Of a stretch of 64,000 nucleotides of DNA, positions 8,573 to 17,262 are shown piece after piece; positions within the stretch are counted from its first letter, which is position 1, and every line of letters starts with the position of its first letter. The translations under genes and the position numbers were made by a program. Source of the stretch: Microbacterium testaceum StLB037 (GTDB taxonomy: Bacteria; Actinomycetota; Actinomycetes; Actinomycetales; Microbacteriaceae); NCBI RefSeq assembly GCF_000202635.1, contig NC_015125.1, positions 496,001 through 560,000 of the forward strand. The letters are read 5' to 3'. The notes under the pieces were generated by a model. It was not told where the DNA came from. It saw only the letters and a program-made list of their open reading frames with translations, and ran no database searches.

Positions 8573-8608
8573 CCACCTTGGCTGCCGGACGGGGATCAAG
8601 GGGGACGG

Positions 8609-11533
8609 ATGTCATTGGGGAACTCCACGAAAACGCGACGCGCTCTGCCGCGCGTCATCGCGGCGATGGTCGCGGTCGGTGCACTCGTCACCGTGACGGC
8701 CTGCACGAACGGTCAGGCGGAGATCACGCCGACCCGCCTCCTGCAGTCGGTCGCCGTGGGCGTCACGACCGACGCCGCGATCCAGAGCGTCACCTCGACG
8801 ACGATCGCGATCGGCAGCTCTCCGTCCGAGACGAGCAGCGAGTCGGCCACGTTCACCCCGGCCGACGTCGCCGACGACATCCCCGTGCGCATCCGCACCT
8901 CGTACCGCACGGCCGACTCCAGCGGCACCGATCTGAGCGACCTCAAGGGCTACTCCGGCCGCGTCGAGATCGACGTCACGGTCGAGAACCTGACCGTGAA
9001 GCCGCAGCAGCTCACCTATGACGCCGCGGGTCAGTCGCGGACGCGCGAGGCGCTGGTGGGCGCCCCGCTCACGATCGCCGCCTCGACCGTGCTCGGCGGG
9101 GTCGCCCCGAGCCGGGTGGTCATCGACTCCGACACCGATTCGACCGTGACCAACGGAGTGCTGAGCCGGTCCGACGACGGCGACGCGGTGGTGCAGTGGG
9201 CATCGCTGCTCGCCCCGCCGTCCGGCCGCGCCAGCAGCACTCTCACCCTCGTCGCCGACGTCGACGATTTCTCGGTCCCCGCGTTCGACATCGCCGTGCA
9301 GCCCGGGATCTCGACCGATGCCTCGATGGGCGGTGTCCTCGACGCCGCGTTCAACGACGACCCCACCTCGCAGCTCGCGCTCCAGCGCCGCACGATCGAG
9401 GTCGTGGCCGCGGTCAACGACGTGCTCGGCCGCGCCGGGACGACCATCACCGAGGTGCGGACGAACCTCGAGAGCACCGCCGACACGCTGGGTGTGCGCA
9501 CCGCGCGCGAGCTCGCCGACAGCACCACCTCGCTCGGCACGACGATGCGCGGCCTCACGGCCCAGCTGACGGGCCTGCAGTCCGACCTGTCGAGCACGGT
9601 CGACAGCACCAACTCGGCCGTCCTGCAGCAGCTGGGCGGCGCCCTGTCGGCCGTCGACGGCATGCTCGGCGACACGAGCGCGCCGCCGCCCCCATCGACC
9701 CAGACGGGGACCGGATGCTCGACCAGCTCGACGATCCCCGGAGAGGCGAACACCGTTTACGGCAACATCCAGCGCCTCGCGGTCGAGCTCGACAACTACG
9801 CCTCCGCCGCCGACGACTGCAAGGGCGAGGTCCAGAACGCTCTGCGCCAGACCATCGGCCCCGACTCCCCCAGCGCCGACTCCTGCCAGAACCCGTCGAC
9901 CACGTGCGCGCTGTTCAGCGCGCAGGGCGAGGTCACGGCGACGCTCGCGCAGCTGGTCGTCGACGGGCGAGAGCTCGTGGACTCCCTCAAGCCCGAGCTC
10001 ATGGCATCCGTCGTCACGCAGTTCGATCAGACGTCCGCCGCGATCGAAGCCGTCCAGGCCGCGACGAAGAAGGTGTCCGACGGTCTCCCTGACGGATCCG
10101 TGCCGCAGTCGCTGGGCGAGGTCGGCTCGGCGCTCGATTCCCTCTCCGGGTCGCTGGGGTCGCTCAACGCGGCGCTCTCGAACGTGAACCAGATCGCGGG
10201 AGCCGCGCGCGACCAGCTCGGCTCGCCCGACCAGTCGGGATCGATCCGCGAGCAGGCCGCCCGCCTCGCCGACAAGCTGTGCACGCTCGTCGATGACGAC
10301 GAAGAGGGTGGGAACAACGGCGGCGGGAACAACGGCGGCGGTAACGGTGGCGGTGATGGCAGCGGAGGCGGCGGTTCCGACGGCGGAAGCAACGGCGGCG
10401 GCGACTCCGACGGCGGGAACGGCTCCGGCGAGGGCTCGGGCAACGGCTCCGGCTCCGGCGAGGGATCCGGCTCCGGTGAGCGCTCCTTCTCCACCCCCAT
10501 CTTCGGCGGCCCCTCCCTCGCGGAGATCGACCGCCTTCGCGCCTACATCACCTCGGAAGGATGCGAGGGGGGCTCGCTGCGGACGCCGGACGGCTACTCG
10601 GCACCGCTTCTCGACCGTCTGACCGACGACGCGCGGGCCTGGAACGACGTGATCGAGCAGACGAGCACCGACGGACAGCTCGGCACCGCCATCTCCGGCC
10701 TGCTCGACCAGACCTCCGCCGTCCGCGACGCCGTGGGCCGCATCGGTTCCGCCGCGTCCGGCGGCGACCAGAACCTCGCCGAGCTGGTCACGGCCCTGTC
10801 CGAGTCGACCGACGCCCTCGCGAACCAGAGCACCGAGCTCGATCAGCGCATCAACGCGCTGAAGAAGCAGCAGGACGGCCTGGGACCCAGCATCGAGCGC
10901 GCGTTCGCCGACGCCGACGCCGAGGCGGCCAAGAAGGTCTCGGCCCTCATCGAAGAGCAGGTGCGCGTCATCTCGGCTCGCGGGAAGACGGATGCCGCGA
11001 CCATCGGCGCCATGTTCGATCGATCGGTGGCCGGCCTCACCTCGACCTCGTCGGAGATCGCGGAGAGCGGCAAGAAGACGGTCGAATCGCAGCGTGACGA
11101 CCTCACGGCCGCCGGTCAGGCGATCTCGCAGAGCGTCTCCGCGCAGACCCTGTCGTCGCTGTCGACGATCTCGTCGAGCATCGGCGCGGCCACCCGCGAC
11201 ACCGACGGAGCGTCCTCGTTGCTGCAGGCCGACTTGAACAAGGTGCTCCTCGACCTCGGCGACCGCCGGGTCAACGGCTCGGGGCTTCTCGGGTCGATGG
11301 TCACCAGCGCCGCCAAGGTCGACACCGCCGACGTGCAGCTCGCCCTCGCCTCGCAGCAGGCGCAGGGATACGCCAACGTCCGCTCGCAGGACGTCGCGGG
11401 AATCCTGCTCCAGCAGGCGCAGACGCAGGCCTCACTCGAAGCCGGGGGCAAGCTGCCCCCGTTCCACATCGAGGCCCCCGCCGGCGCCGCGACGCAGACG
11501 GTGTACACGTTCCGGATCGGAGACGGCAAATGA
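8609..11533 (+). CDS. large coiled-coil lipoprotein of an EssC-linked operon, 974 aa
   Basis: I do not recognise a named family. The N-terminus is a lipoprotein signal: basic start, hydrophobic stretch, and the lipobox V-T-A-C with Cys at residue 32, so the protein should be anchored to the outer face of the membrane. Residues about 35-245 look beta-rich. They are followed by long heptad-like helices with Ser, Thr, Leu and Gln, a Gly/Asn/Ser-rich linker at about 562-626, and a second helical region to about 940. The C-terminus has no transmembrane helix. The ATG is preceded by AAGGGGG. Its stop overlaps the next start (ATGA). In size and coiled-coil character it recalls EsaA/YueB/Pip proteins of Firmicutes type VII systems, but no homology is claimed. 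Confidence 0.85.
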   Translation: MSLGNSTKTRRALPRVIAAMVAVGALVTVTACTNGQAEITPTRLLQSVAVGVTTDAAIQSVTSTTIAIGSSPSETSSESATFTPADVADDIPVRIRTSYRTADSSGTDLSDLKGYSGRVEIDVTVENLTVKPQQLTYDAAGQSRTREALVGAPLTIAASTVLGGVAPSRVVIDSDTDSTVTNGVLSRSDDGDAVVQWASLLAPPSGRASSTLTLVADVDDFSVPAFDIAVQPGISTDASMGGVLDAAFNDDPTSQLALQRRTIEVVAAVNDVLGRAGTTITEVRTNLESTADTLGVRTARELADSTTSLGTTMRGLTAQLTGLQSDLSSTVDSTNSAVLQQLGGALSAVDGMLGDTSAPPPPSTQTGTGCSTSSTIPGEANTVYGNIQRLAVELDNYASAADDCKGEVQNALRQTIGPDSPSADSCQNPSTTCALFSAQGEVTATLAQLVVDGRELVDSLKPELMASVVTQFDQTSAAIEAVQAATKKVSDGLPDGSVPQSLGEVGSALDSLSGSLGSLNAALSNVNQIAGAARDQLGSPDQSGSIREQAARLADKLCTLVDDDEEGGNNGGGNNGGGNGGGDGSGGGGSDGGSNGGGDSDGGNGSGEGSGNGSGSGEGSGSGERSFSTPIFGGPSLAEIDRLRAYITSEGCEGGSLRTPDGYSAPLLDRLTDDARAWNDVIEQTSTDGQLGTAISGLLDQTSAVRDAVGRIGSAASGGDQNLAELVTALSESTDALANQSTELDQRINALKKQQDGLGPSIERAFADADAEAAKKVSALIEEQVRVISARGKTDAATIGAMFDRSVAGLTSTSSEIAESGKKTVESQRDDLTAAGQAISQSVSAQTLSSLSTISSSIGAATRDTDGASSLLQADLNKVLLDLGDRRVNGSGLLGSMVTSAAKVDTADVQLALASQQAQGYANVRSQDVAGILLQQAQTQASLEAGGKLPPFHIEAPAGAATQTVYTFRIGDGK

Positions 11534-12795
11534 AGCGTCGCAGCGTCGCCCTGATCGCCGCGGGAGCGGCCGTCGTCCTCGTCGCCGCGGGCTTCACGAC
11601 CTGGTCGCTGACCCGCCCGACCGAGGCGCAGGCGGTCGGGTCCATCCCGGTGGCGATCTCGGCGCCGGTGCCCGACGACCTGACGATCGGCGTGATCGTC
11701 TCCCTCTCCTCCGCACCGGGCGAAGGAGCGGAATGGAAGGATGCCGCGAACGGCGCCGTCGTGGCCGCTCGACGACTCGCTCTCGGCGGGCACCCCGTCA
11801 CCGTCCGCGCGGTCGATGACAAGGGCACCGTCGATGGAGCGCGGGCGGCTGCTCAGCAGCTCGTCGACGACGGGGCGTCCGGCATCGTCGTCGCGACCAG
11901 CGGCTCCCACGTCAGCGGCGCGGTCGAGGTCGCCCGCACGGCCGGGGTCCCCGCTGTGCTCCCCTACGTCACGGACGGGTCCCTCGCCGGGGACGGCGTG
12001 TGGCTGACCGGTGCGACGACCGACGCGATCAGCGCGGCACTTCCGACCGCGCTGAAGGGCGCATCTTCGGTGCTGCTCGTGGACGCCGGCTACGGCACGC
12101 CCGCCGGGCTCTCCCCTGCCGCCGTCGTGCCCTTCTCCGCCGGCGGGGACGTCGAGGCCTTCCGCGCCGCCGTCGCGGCCGCGCGGGGATCGCGTCCCCT
12201 CGACGCCGTGCTCGTCAACGGACCCGCGACCACGCAAGCCGGCGTCGTGCAGCTTCTGCAGAGCGAGGACGCCGACCTTCCGATCGTGGTCACGCCCGAG
12301 GCCACCTCCCCGGCGTTCTCCGAGGCGCTCGTCAGCGCGGGCGGCACCCTCTCCACGGAGCTGACCACGGTCGGTGCCGGATGGAGCGACACGGTCGCGC
12401 TGTCCCCCGACGTCGACGGCCGGGCGATGTCGGCGTTCCTCGCCGGGGTGCGAGTCCTCGCCGACGATTCCTCGGCGACGACGCTCTTCGAGGACCGTTC
12501 CTTCGCCTCCGTCGCCGGCCTCGCCGACTCGCGCAGCCACGACGCCACCGTGCTCGTGGCTCTCGCGGCCGCCTCCGCCGGCAGCACCGAGCCCTCGGCG
12601 GTGACGTCGGCTCTGGGCGCGCTGTCCGCCGGCCCCGGCGACGGCATCGCCGGCCCCGCGCTCGACGGTTCCCGCTCCACCGCCCTGGTCCCCGCGATCG
12701 CTCCGCTGTACTCGGCGGACCAGAACCTGGGCCTGCGCCCCCTGTCGACCGACACCACCGCCCCCTTGGTGTGGTTCGCCGGACAGGCCGACTGA
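11530..12795 (+). CDS. membrane-anchored substrate-binding-like protein (Peripla_BP_6-like), 421 aa
   Basis: A basic N-terminus and a hydrophobic segment (about residues 5-27) form a signal anchor or cleavable signal; there is no lipobox Cys. The remainder resembles the two-lobed Leu/Ile/Val-binding fold: DLTIGVIVSLSS at the first strand, a helix with WKDAANGAVVAARRLALGG, then a VRAVDDKGTVDGARAAAQQL segment as in branched-chain amino-acid receptors. No ABC permease or ATPase gene lies nearby. The start overlaps the lipoprotein stop by four bases and the EssC-like ATPase begins 19 bases after the stop, so it probably works with them as an extracytoplasmic sensor or structural part. The fold assignment is from sequence look only. 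Confidence 0.8.
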   Translation: MKRRSVALIAAGAAVVLVAAGFTTWSLTRPTEAQAVGSIPVAISAPVPDDLTIGVIVSLSSAPGEGAEWKDAANGAVVAARRLALGGHPVTVRAVDDKGTVDGARAAAQQLVDDGASGIVVATSGSHVSGAVEVARTAGVPAVLPYVTDGSLAGDGVWLTGATTDAISAALPTALKGASSVLLVDAGYGTPAGLSPAAVVPFSAGGDVEAFRAAVAAARGSRPLDAVLVNGPATTQAGVVQLLQSEDADLPIVVTPEATSPAFSEALVSAGGTLSTELTTVGAGWSDTVALSPDVDGRAMSAFLAGVRVLADDSSATTLFEDRSFASVAGLADSRSHDATVLVALAAASAGSTEPSAVTSALGALSAGPGDGIAGPALDGSRSTALVPAIAPLYSADQNLGLRPLSTDTTAPLVWFAGQAD

Positions 12796-12814
12796 TCCCC
12801 TCCCGGAGGCTCCG

Positions 12815-15800
12815 ATGCGTCTGCTGATCGCGATCGACGAAGACGAGCAGGTGGTCGACCTCGCCCGTCACCGCAGCCAGGCCACCCTGGCCGAACTCAT
12901 CTCGGCGGCGACGGGGCGAGACCTCGCGCCCGAAACCCTCGTCTCCGTCGACGCGCAGCGGCATCCCGCTTCCACCGAGCTGACCGAGGTCCTGCTGCTG
13001 GAGGGCACCCGGATCGCCCTCTCGGAACCGCGGCGACCGAAGCCGGCGACCGACTGGACGGCGACGCTGTCCGGAGGCCTCCACGCCGGGCCGATCGTCG
13101 ACGTCCCGCGCGGGCGAGCGCTGATCGCGGGTCGTTCCCCCCAGGCCGATCTCATGCTGCCCACCACGAGCGCGTCCTGGGAGCACTTCGCCGCCGTCCG
13201 CGAGGAGGACGGTCTGCGCATCGATGACCGCGGCTCCACGAACGGAACCCTGGTCGACGGCACCGAGGCGGGCGACGACGGGACCGTCGTCGAGGGGCCG
13301 GCCGTCGTCATCGCCGGCGGCACCAGTGTCCTGCTCCGCCCCTCGATCGAGGAGGCCGGCGCCCCTGAGCCCGGATCCCTCCACAACATCACCCCCGCGG
13401 CGACCGCGCCCTTCAACCGTCCGCCGCGTCCGGGTCGCCCGCCCGAGCCCGACCCCATCACCCCTCCGACGCGGAAGGATGTGCCCCCCGCGTCGAAGTT
13501 CAGCATCATCACGGTGGCCGCTCCGCTCGTGCTGGCTTTCGTGATGGTGCTCATGCTCGGAGACGCCCGATACGCGATGTTCGCCGCGCTCAGCCCGGTC
13601 CTGGGCGTCGGAGTGTGGTTCGAGCAGAAGCGCCGCCACACGAAGAACGTCAAAGAAGAAGACGAGCGTTTCACCCAGGCTCTCCAGACGCTGCGCGACG
13701 ACATCGCCTCGGCCGGACAGGCCGAGAAGGCCCGGAGAATGGATGCCATCCCCGACCCGGCCACGACCCTCCGCCGCGCCGCCATCCCCGCGACGACGCT
13801 CTGGCAGCGACGCGCGAGTTCCTCCGATCTCCTCGCGCTGCACGCCGGCATCGGAGACGTCCCCTGGCGCCCCGCCATCGACGAGCGCTCCGGTACCCGT
13901 CTCGAAGACGACGTCCGCGAGATCCTCGATTCCGCGACCATCCCCTCCGCGCCCGTCGAGATCGACCTCACCGCCGGCGGGGTCGTGGGCATCGTGGGCG
14001 ACCGCGACGGCGCTCTGGCGCTGGCGCGAAGCCTCGTGGTCCAAGCCGGCGTCCACGTCGGTCCCGCCGACCTGACCGTGGGCGTGTTCTGCGACGCGGG
14101 CCGTTCTCCGGAGTGGGCATGGGCCGGGTGGCTCCCTCACACGCGTCGACAGGGCACCGGCACCCAGGAACGCTGGATGTCCGACAACCGCGAGCGCAGC
14201 ACCGACCTGCTCCGGGGCCTGCGGGACGGCATCCACGACATCCCCACCGCCTCCGTGCTGCTCGTGCTGGACTCCGACGTGCTCACCGAGGGTCGCAACG
14301 CCCCCGCGCGCGAACTGCTCGGCCACGGACGCCCCGACGGCACGACCACGCTCTCACGCGACCGTCAGGGCGTGCAGGTGTCGGGCATCGTCATCGCCTC
14401 ATCCGAGGAGCAGCTTCCCGCCGCGTGCACCGTCGTGGTGCGGGTCGCTCCGGATGCCGCGGCCACCGTCACCCGTCCCGGAGACCTCGTGACGGTCGAC
14501 GACGTCATCCTGGCCGGCATCGACATCGACACCGCCGCGGCCGGTGCGCGGGACGTGGCCCGTTTCGACGACCCCGAGCTCGTCGTGCCCGGAGCGGCTC
14601 TGCCCGGGCTCGTGCGCCTTCCCCCGCTCCTGGGCCTCGACGAGGTCAACGCGGCAGCGGTCCGCGACCTCTGGACCAACGCCCGGGGCATCACGGCCCC
14701 CATCGGCATGGGCGAGGGCGGCACGATGGAACTCGACCTCGTTCACGACGGCCCGCACGGCCTCGTGGGCGGCACGACCGGTTCGGGAAAGAGCGAGTTC
14801 CTCCGCTCGCTCGTCGCGGGCCTCGCCCTGCGCAACGATCCGACCCGGCTGAGCTTCATCCTCATCGACTTCAAGGGCGGCGCCGCCTTCGCCGCCTGTG
14901 AGCGGCTGCCCCACACGATCGGCACGATCAGCAACCTCGACGAGCAGCTGGCCGACCGCGCGCTCCGGTCCCTCGAGGCCGAGATGCGGCGGCGTCAGCG
15001 CATCTTCGCCGCCGCCGGAGAGGGCGTCGACAATCTCGACGCGTACCTCGCGACCAAGCCGGCCGAGCCGATGCCGCGTCTGCTGCTCGTCGTCGACGAG
15101 TTCGCCATGCTCGCCAAGGACTTCCCCGACGTCCTGTCCTCGCTCGTGAGCGTCGCGGCCGTCGGCCGGACTCTCGGCGTCCACATGATCCTGGCGACGC
15201 AGCGTCCCGCGGGTGTCGTCAACGACGACATCCTCGCGAACACCAACCTGCGCGTCGCTCTGCGCGTGCAGAGTCGCGACGACTCGAACAACGTCATCGG
15301 TGTGCCGGCGGCATCCGCCATCGGTCGTGCCCAGCGCGGTCGTGCCTACATCAAGCGCGGGCAGGACGACATCGCCCCCGTGCAGACCGCCCTCGTGACC
15401 GGGCAGTCCGAACGCGCGGTCGTCGAGGCGGTCGAGCTGCAGCCGGTCACGTTCTCGGGGATCGCCCCCGCCCCGCGGACGACCGTGGTGGACGAGTCCG
15501 CGACCGACCTCGACGTCGTGATCGACGCCATTCGCGCCGCCGCGGACGAGGCCGGCATCGCCGCCCCGCGGCCCGTGTGGCCGGAGGCGCTGGGCTCCCG
15601 CGTCCCGCTGGCCGGCTTCGGCGACGAGGCCGCTGACGCGGGCGTCGCCGCGGGTGTGCCCGCGGTCGGTGGTGTGCAGGGCGCCGAGGTGTTCTTCGCT
15701 CTGGCCGACGAGCCGGACAGCCAGCGCCAGGTCGCCGCCGGGTGGAACCTGACGCGCGGCAACCTCCTCGCGGTCGGCATCCCGGGCAGCGGCACCAGCA

Positions 15801-17110
15801 CCGCGCTGTCGTCGATCGCGCTCGCTCTCGCCGCGGAGTCGCACCCCGACGACCTCGACATCCTCGTCCTCGACGCCGGCGCCCGCGACCTCGCTCCCCT
15901 CGCCGACCTCCCCCACACGGTGGCGTACGTCGGCGCCGGGGGCGGCGCGCGCGAACAGCAGGCGCGGTTCCTCCGTCATCTCCGCGGTGACCTCGAGCGC
16001 CGTCGCGCCGACGAGGGGCAGCGGCGCCGCGCGATCGTGCTCATCGACGGTCTCGCGGCGCTCCGCGACGAGTTCCAGGACCACGAGGGGCAGCAGCTTC
16101 TCGACGGCCTCTACCGCGCGTACGCCGACGGCCCCGAACTGGGCCTGCACTTCGCCGTGTCCACGACGCGCGCGAAGGCGGTTCCCTCGGCGATCGACGA
16201 GGTGACCACGCAGAAGTGGATGTTCCGCCTGGCCGACCCGTACGACTACACCTCGGCGGGCCTGCGCCCCAAGGACGCTCCGGCGTCCGTTCCGGGCCGG
16301 TGCGTGCTGGCGGAGACCGCCCGGCAGGCGCACGTCGCCACCCCCGCGGGAGGTCTGACGGACGCGGTCGCCCGGGTGAAGGCGACCTACGCCGGCACCG
16401 CCGCGAAGGCCCCCGTTGTCGGACGCCTCCCCGACCAGGTCGGGATCGCCGACCTCGGCGCGACGGCGGAGCTGGGCCGGGAGCCGTGGCGCCTCCCGAT
16501 CGGCATCGCCGAGGCGGACCTCGCCCCCGCGTTCCTCGAGGTCTACGAGGGTGAGCACGTGCTCGTCGCCGGCCCCGCGCGTTCGGGCAAGTCGACTCTG
16601 CTCCTCGCGATCGCGCAGGCCCTTCGGACTGCTCCGGATGCCACGACCCCGGTGGCCGTGTGGGGCGTCTGCGGCCGTCGCTCACCGTTGGCCACGGCCG
16701 ACCTCGACCGCGTGGTCGTCGGCGCGGACGAGATCCCGGCGCTCGTGGCATCCGTCCGCCTCGAACGGGGACCGGTCGTCATCCTCGTCGACGACGCCGA
16801 GTCCTTCGAGGACACCGATCAGTCGCTCGCGAGCCTGCTCACGATGTCGCAGCAGCACGTGCTGGTGATCGCGGCCGGGCGGTCCGCCGACCTGCGCGCG
16901 CAGTACTCGGGCTGGACGAAGACGCTGCGCAAGTCGCGCTGCGGCGTGCTGTTGCAGCCTGACGTCGACTACGACGGCGACCTGCTCGGCGTGACCCTCC
17001 CCCGTCGCGCTCCCGTGGCGGTGACGACCGGTCGCGGGTACGCGTGCGTCGCGGGTGCGGCGCGGTTCGTCCAGGCCGCCGGCCCGTCGGTCGCGGTCGC
17101 CGCGGGCTGA
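12815..17110 (+). CDS. FHA-domain EssC/EccC-type FtsK/SpoIIIE ATPase, 1431 aa
   Basis: The domains resemble type VII secretion ATPases. Residues 1-75 form a short N-terminal domain. An FHA domain spans about 95-175, with GR at 106-107, S121/H124 and STNGT at 141-145. Two transmembrane helices lie at about 228-248 and 253-270. Three FtsK/SpoIIIE modules follow. Module 1 has an intact Walker A GGTTGSGKSE (652-661) and Walker B LLLVVDE (756-762). Module 2 has GIPGSGTS (988-995), with Thr replacing the lysine. Module 3 has GPARSGKS (1253-1260) and VILVDD. There is no DNA-reading gamma domain, so a chromosome translocase is unlikely. GGAGG precedes the ATG. It presumably drives protein export across the membrane; the substrates are not in the window. 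Confidence 0.9.
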   Translation: MRLLIAIDEDEQVVDLARHRSQATLAELISAATGRDLAPETLVSVDAQRHPASTELTEVLLLEGTRIALSEPRRPKPATDWTATLSGGLHAGPIVDVPRGRALIAGRSPQADLMLPTTSASWEHFAAVREEDGLRIDDRGSTNGTLVDGTEAGDDGTVVEGPAVVIAGGTSVLLRPSIEEAGAPEPGSLHNITPAATAPFNRPPRPGRPPEPDPITPPTRKDVPPASKFSIITVAAPLVLAFVMVLMLGDARYAMFAALSPVLGVGVWFEQKRRHTKNVKEEDERFTQALQTLRDDIASAGQAEKARRMDAIPDPATTLRRAAIPATTLWQRRASSSDLLALHAGIGDVPWRPAIDERSGTRLEDDVREILDSATIPSAPVEIDLTAGGVVGIVGDRDGALALARSLVVQAGVHVGPADLTVGVFCDAGRSPEWAWAGWLPHTRRQGTGTQERWMSDNRERSTDLLRGLRDGIHDIPTASVLLVLDSDVLTEGRNAPARELLGHGRPDGTTTLSRDRQGVQVSGIVIASSEEQLPAACTVVVRVAPDAAATVTRPGDLVTVDDVILAGIDIDTAAAGARDVARFDDPELVVPGAALPGLVRLPPLLGLDEVNAAAVRDLWTNARGITAPIGMGEGGTMELDLVHDGPHGLVGGTTGSGKSEFLRSLVAGLALRNDPTRLSFILIDFKGGAAFAACERLPHTIGTISNLDEQLADRALRSLEAEMRRRQRIFAAAGEGVDNLDAYLATKPAEPMPRLLLVVDEFAMLAKDFPDVLSSLVSVAAVGRTLGVHMILATQRPAGVVNDDILANTNLRVALRVQSRDDSNNVIGVPAASAIGRAQRGRAYIKRGQDDIAPVQTALVTGQSERAVVEAVELQPVTFSGIAPAPRTTVVDESATDLDVVIDAIRAAADEAGIAAPRPVWPEALGSRVPLAGFGDEAADAGVAAGVPAVGGVQGAEVFFALADEPDSQRQVAAGWNLTRGNLLAVGIPGSGTSTALSSIALALAAESHPDDLDILVLDAGARDLAPLADLPHTVAYVGAGGGAREQQARFLRHLRGDLERRRADEGQRRRAIVLIDGLAALRDEFQDHEGQQLLDGLYRAYADGPELGLHFAVSTTRAKAVPSAIDEVTTQKWMFRLADPYDYTSAGLRPKDAPASVPGRCVLAETARQAHVATPAGGLTDAVARVKATYAGTAAKAPVVGRLPDQVGIADLGATAELGREPWRLPIGIAEADLAPAFLEVYEGEHVLVAGPARSGKSTLLLAIAQALRTAPDATTPVAVWGVCGRRSPLATADLDRVVVGADEIPALVASVRLERGPVVILVDDAESFEDTDQSLASLLTMSQQHVLVIAAGRSADLRAQYSGWTKTLRKSRCGVLLQPDVDYDGDLLGVTLPRRAPVAVTTGRGYACVAGAARFVQAAGPSVAVAAG

Positions 17111-17134
17111 GTCGCCGCACGGCTGGAGCCCCGG

Positions 17135-17262
17135 GCGGCCTCGGCTCTGCGCGACCTCGCCGCCGCACGACCTCACCCTCGTGCAGCCTCAGCACAGCGC
17201 AGCCTCACCCCCGCGCAGCCTCAGCCCCGCGCAGCCCCAGCCGCGCGCGACCTCACCGCGTC
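17135..17262. repeat. 16-bp tandem repeat, eight units
   Basis: Eight consecutive 16-base units run from 17135 to 17262 without indels. The central ones (17183-17246) follow the pattern GCAGCCTCAGCCCCGC. They fill the gap between the convergent ATPase and kinase genes and extend eight or so bases past the kinase stop codon into its coding end. The first unit begins 25 bases after the ATPase stop. Confidence 0.85.

Noticed and set aside
8397..8608. Small WXG100 substrate gene before the EssC-like operon
   Set aside because: No ORF of about 100 codons with a WxG motif is present there or in the flanking gaps.
11530..12795. ABC-transporter receptor gene
   Set aside because: No permease or ABC ATPase gene is adjacent; it is overlapped and coupled to the lipoprotein and ATPase genes.
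14399..16558. 719-residue open frame opposite the EssC-like ATPase
   Set aside because: Shadow frame; no family motifs, and the sense frame has clear Walker and FHA motifs.
12815..17110. Chromosome-partitioning FtsK
   Set aside because: FHA domain, two helices and three ATPase modules without a gamma domain fit EssC/EccC instead.
17135..17262. CRISPR array
   Set aside because: Units are contiguous with no spacers and no cas genes nearby.
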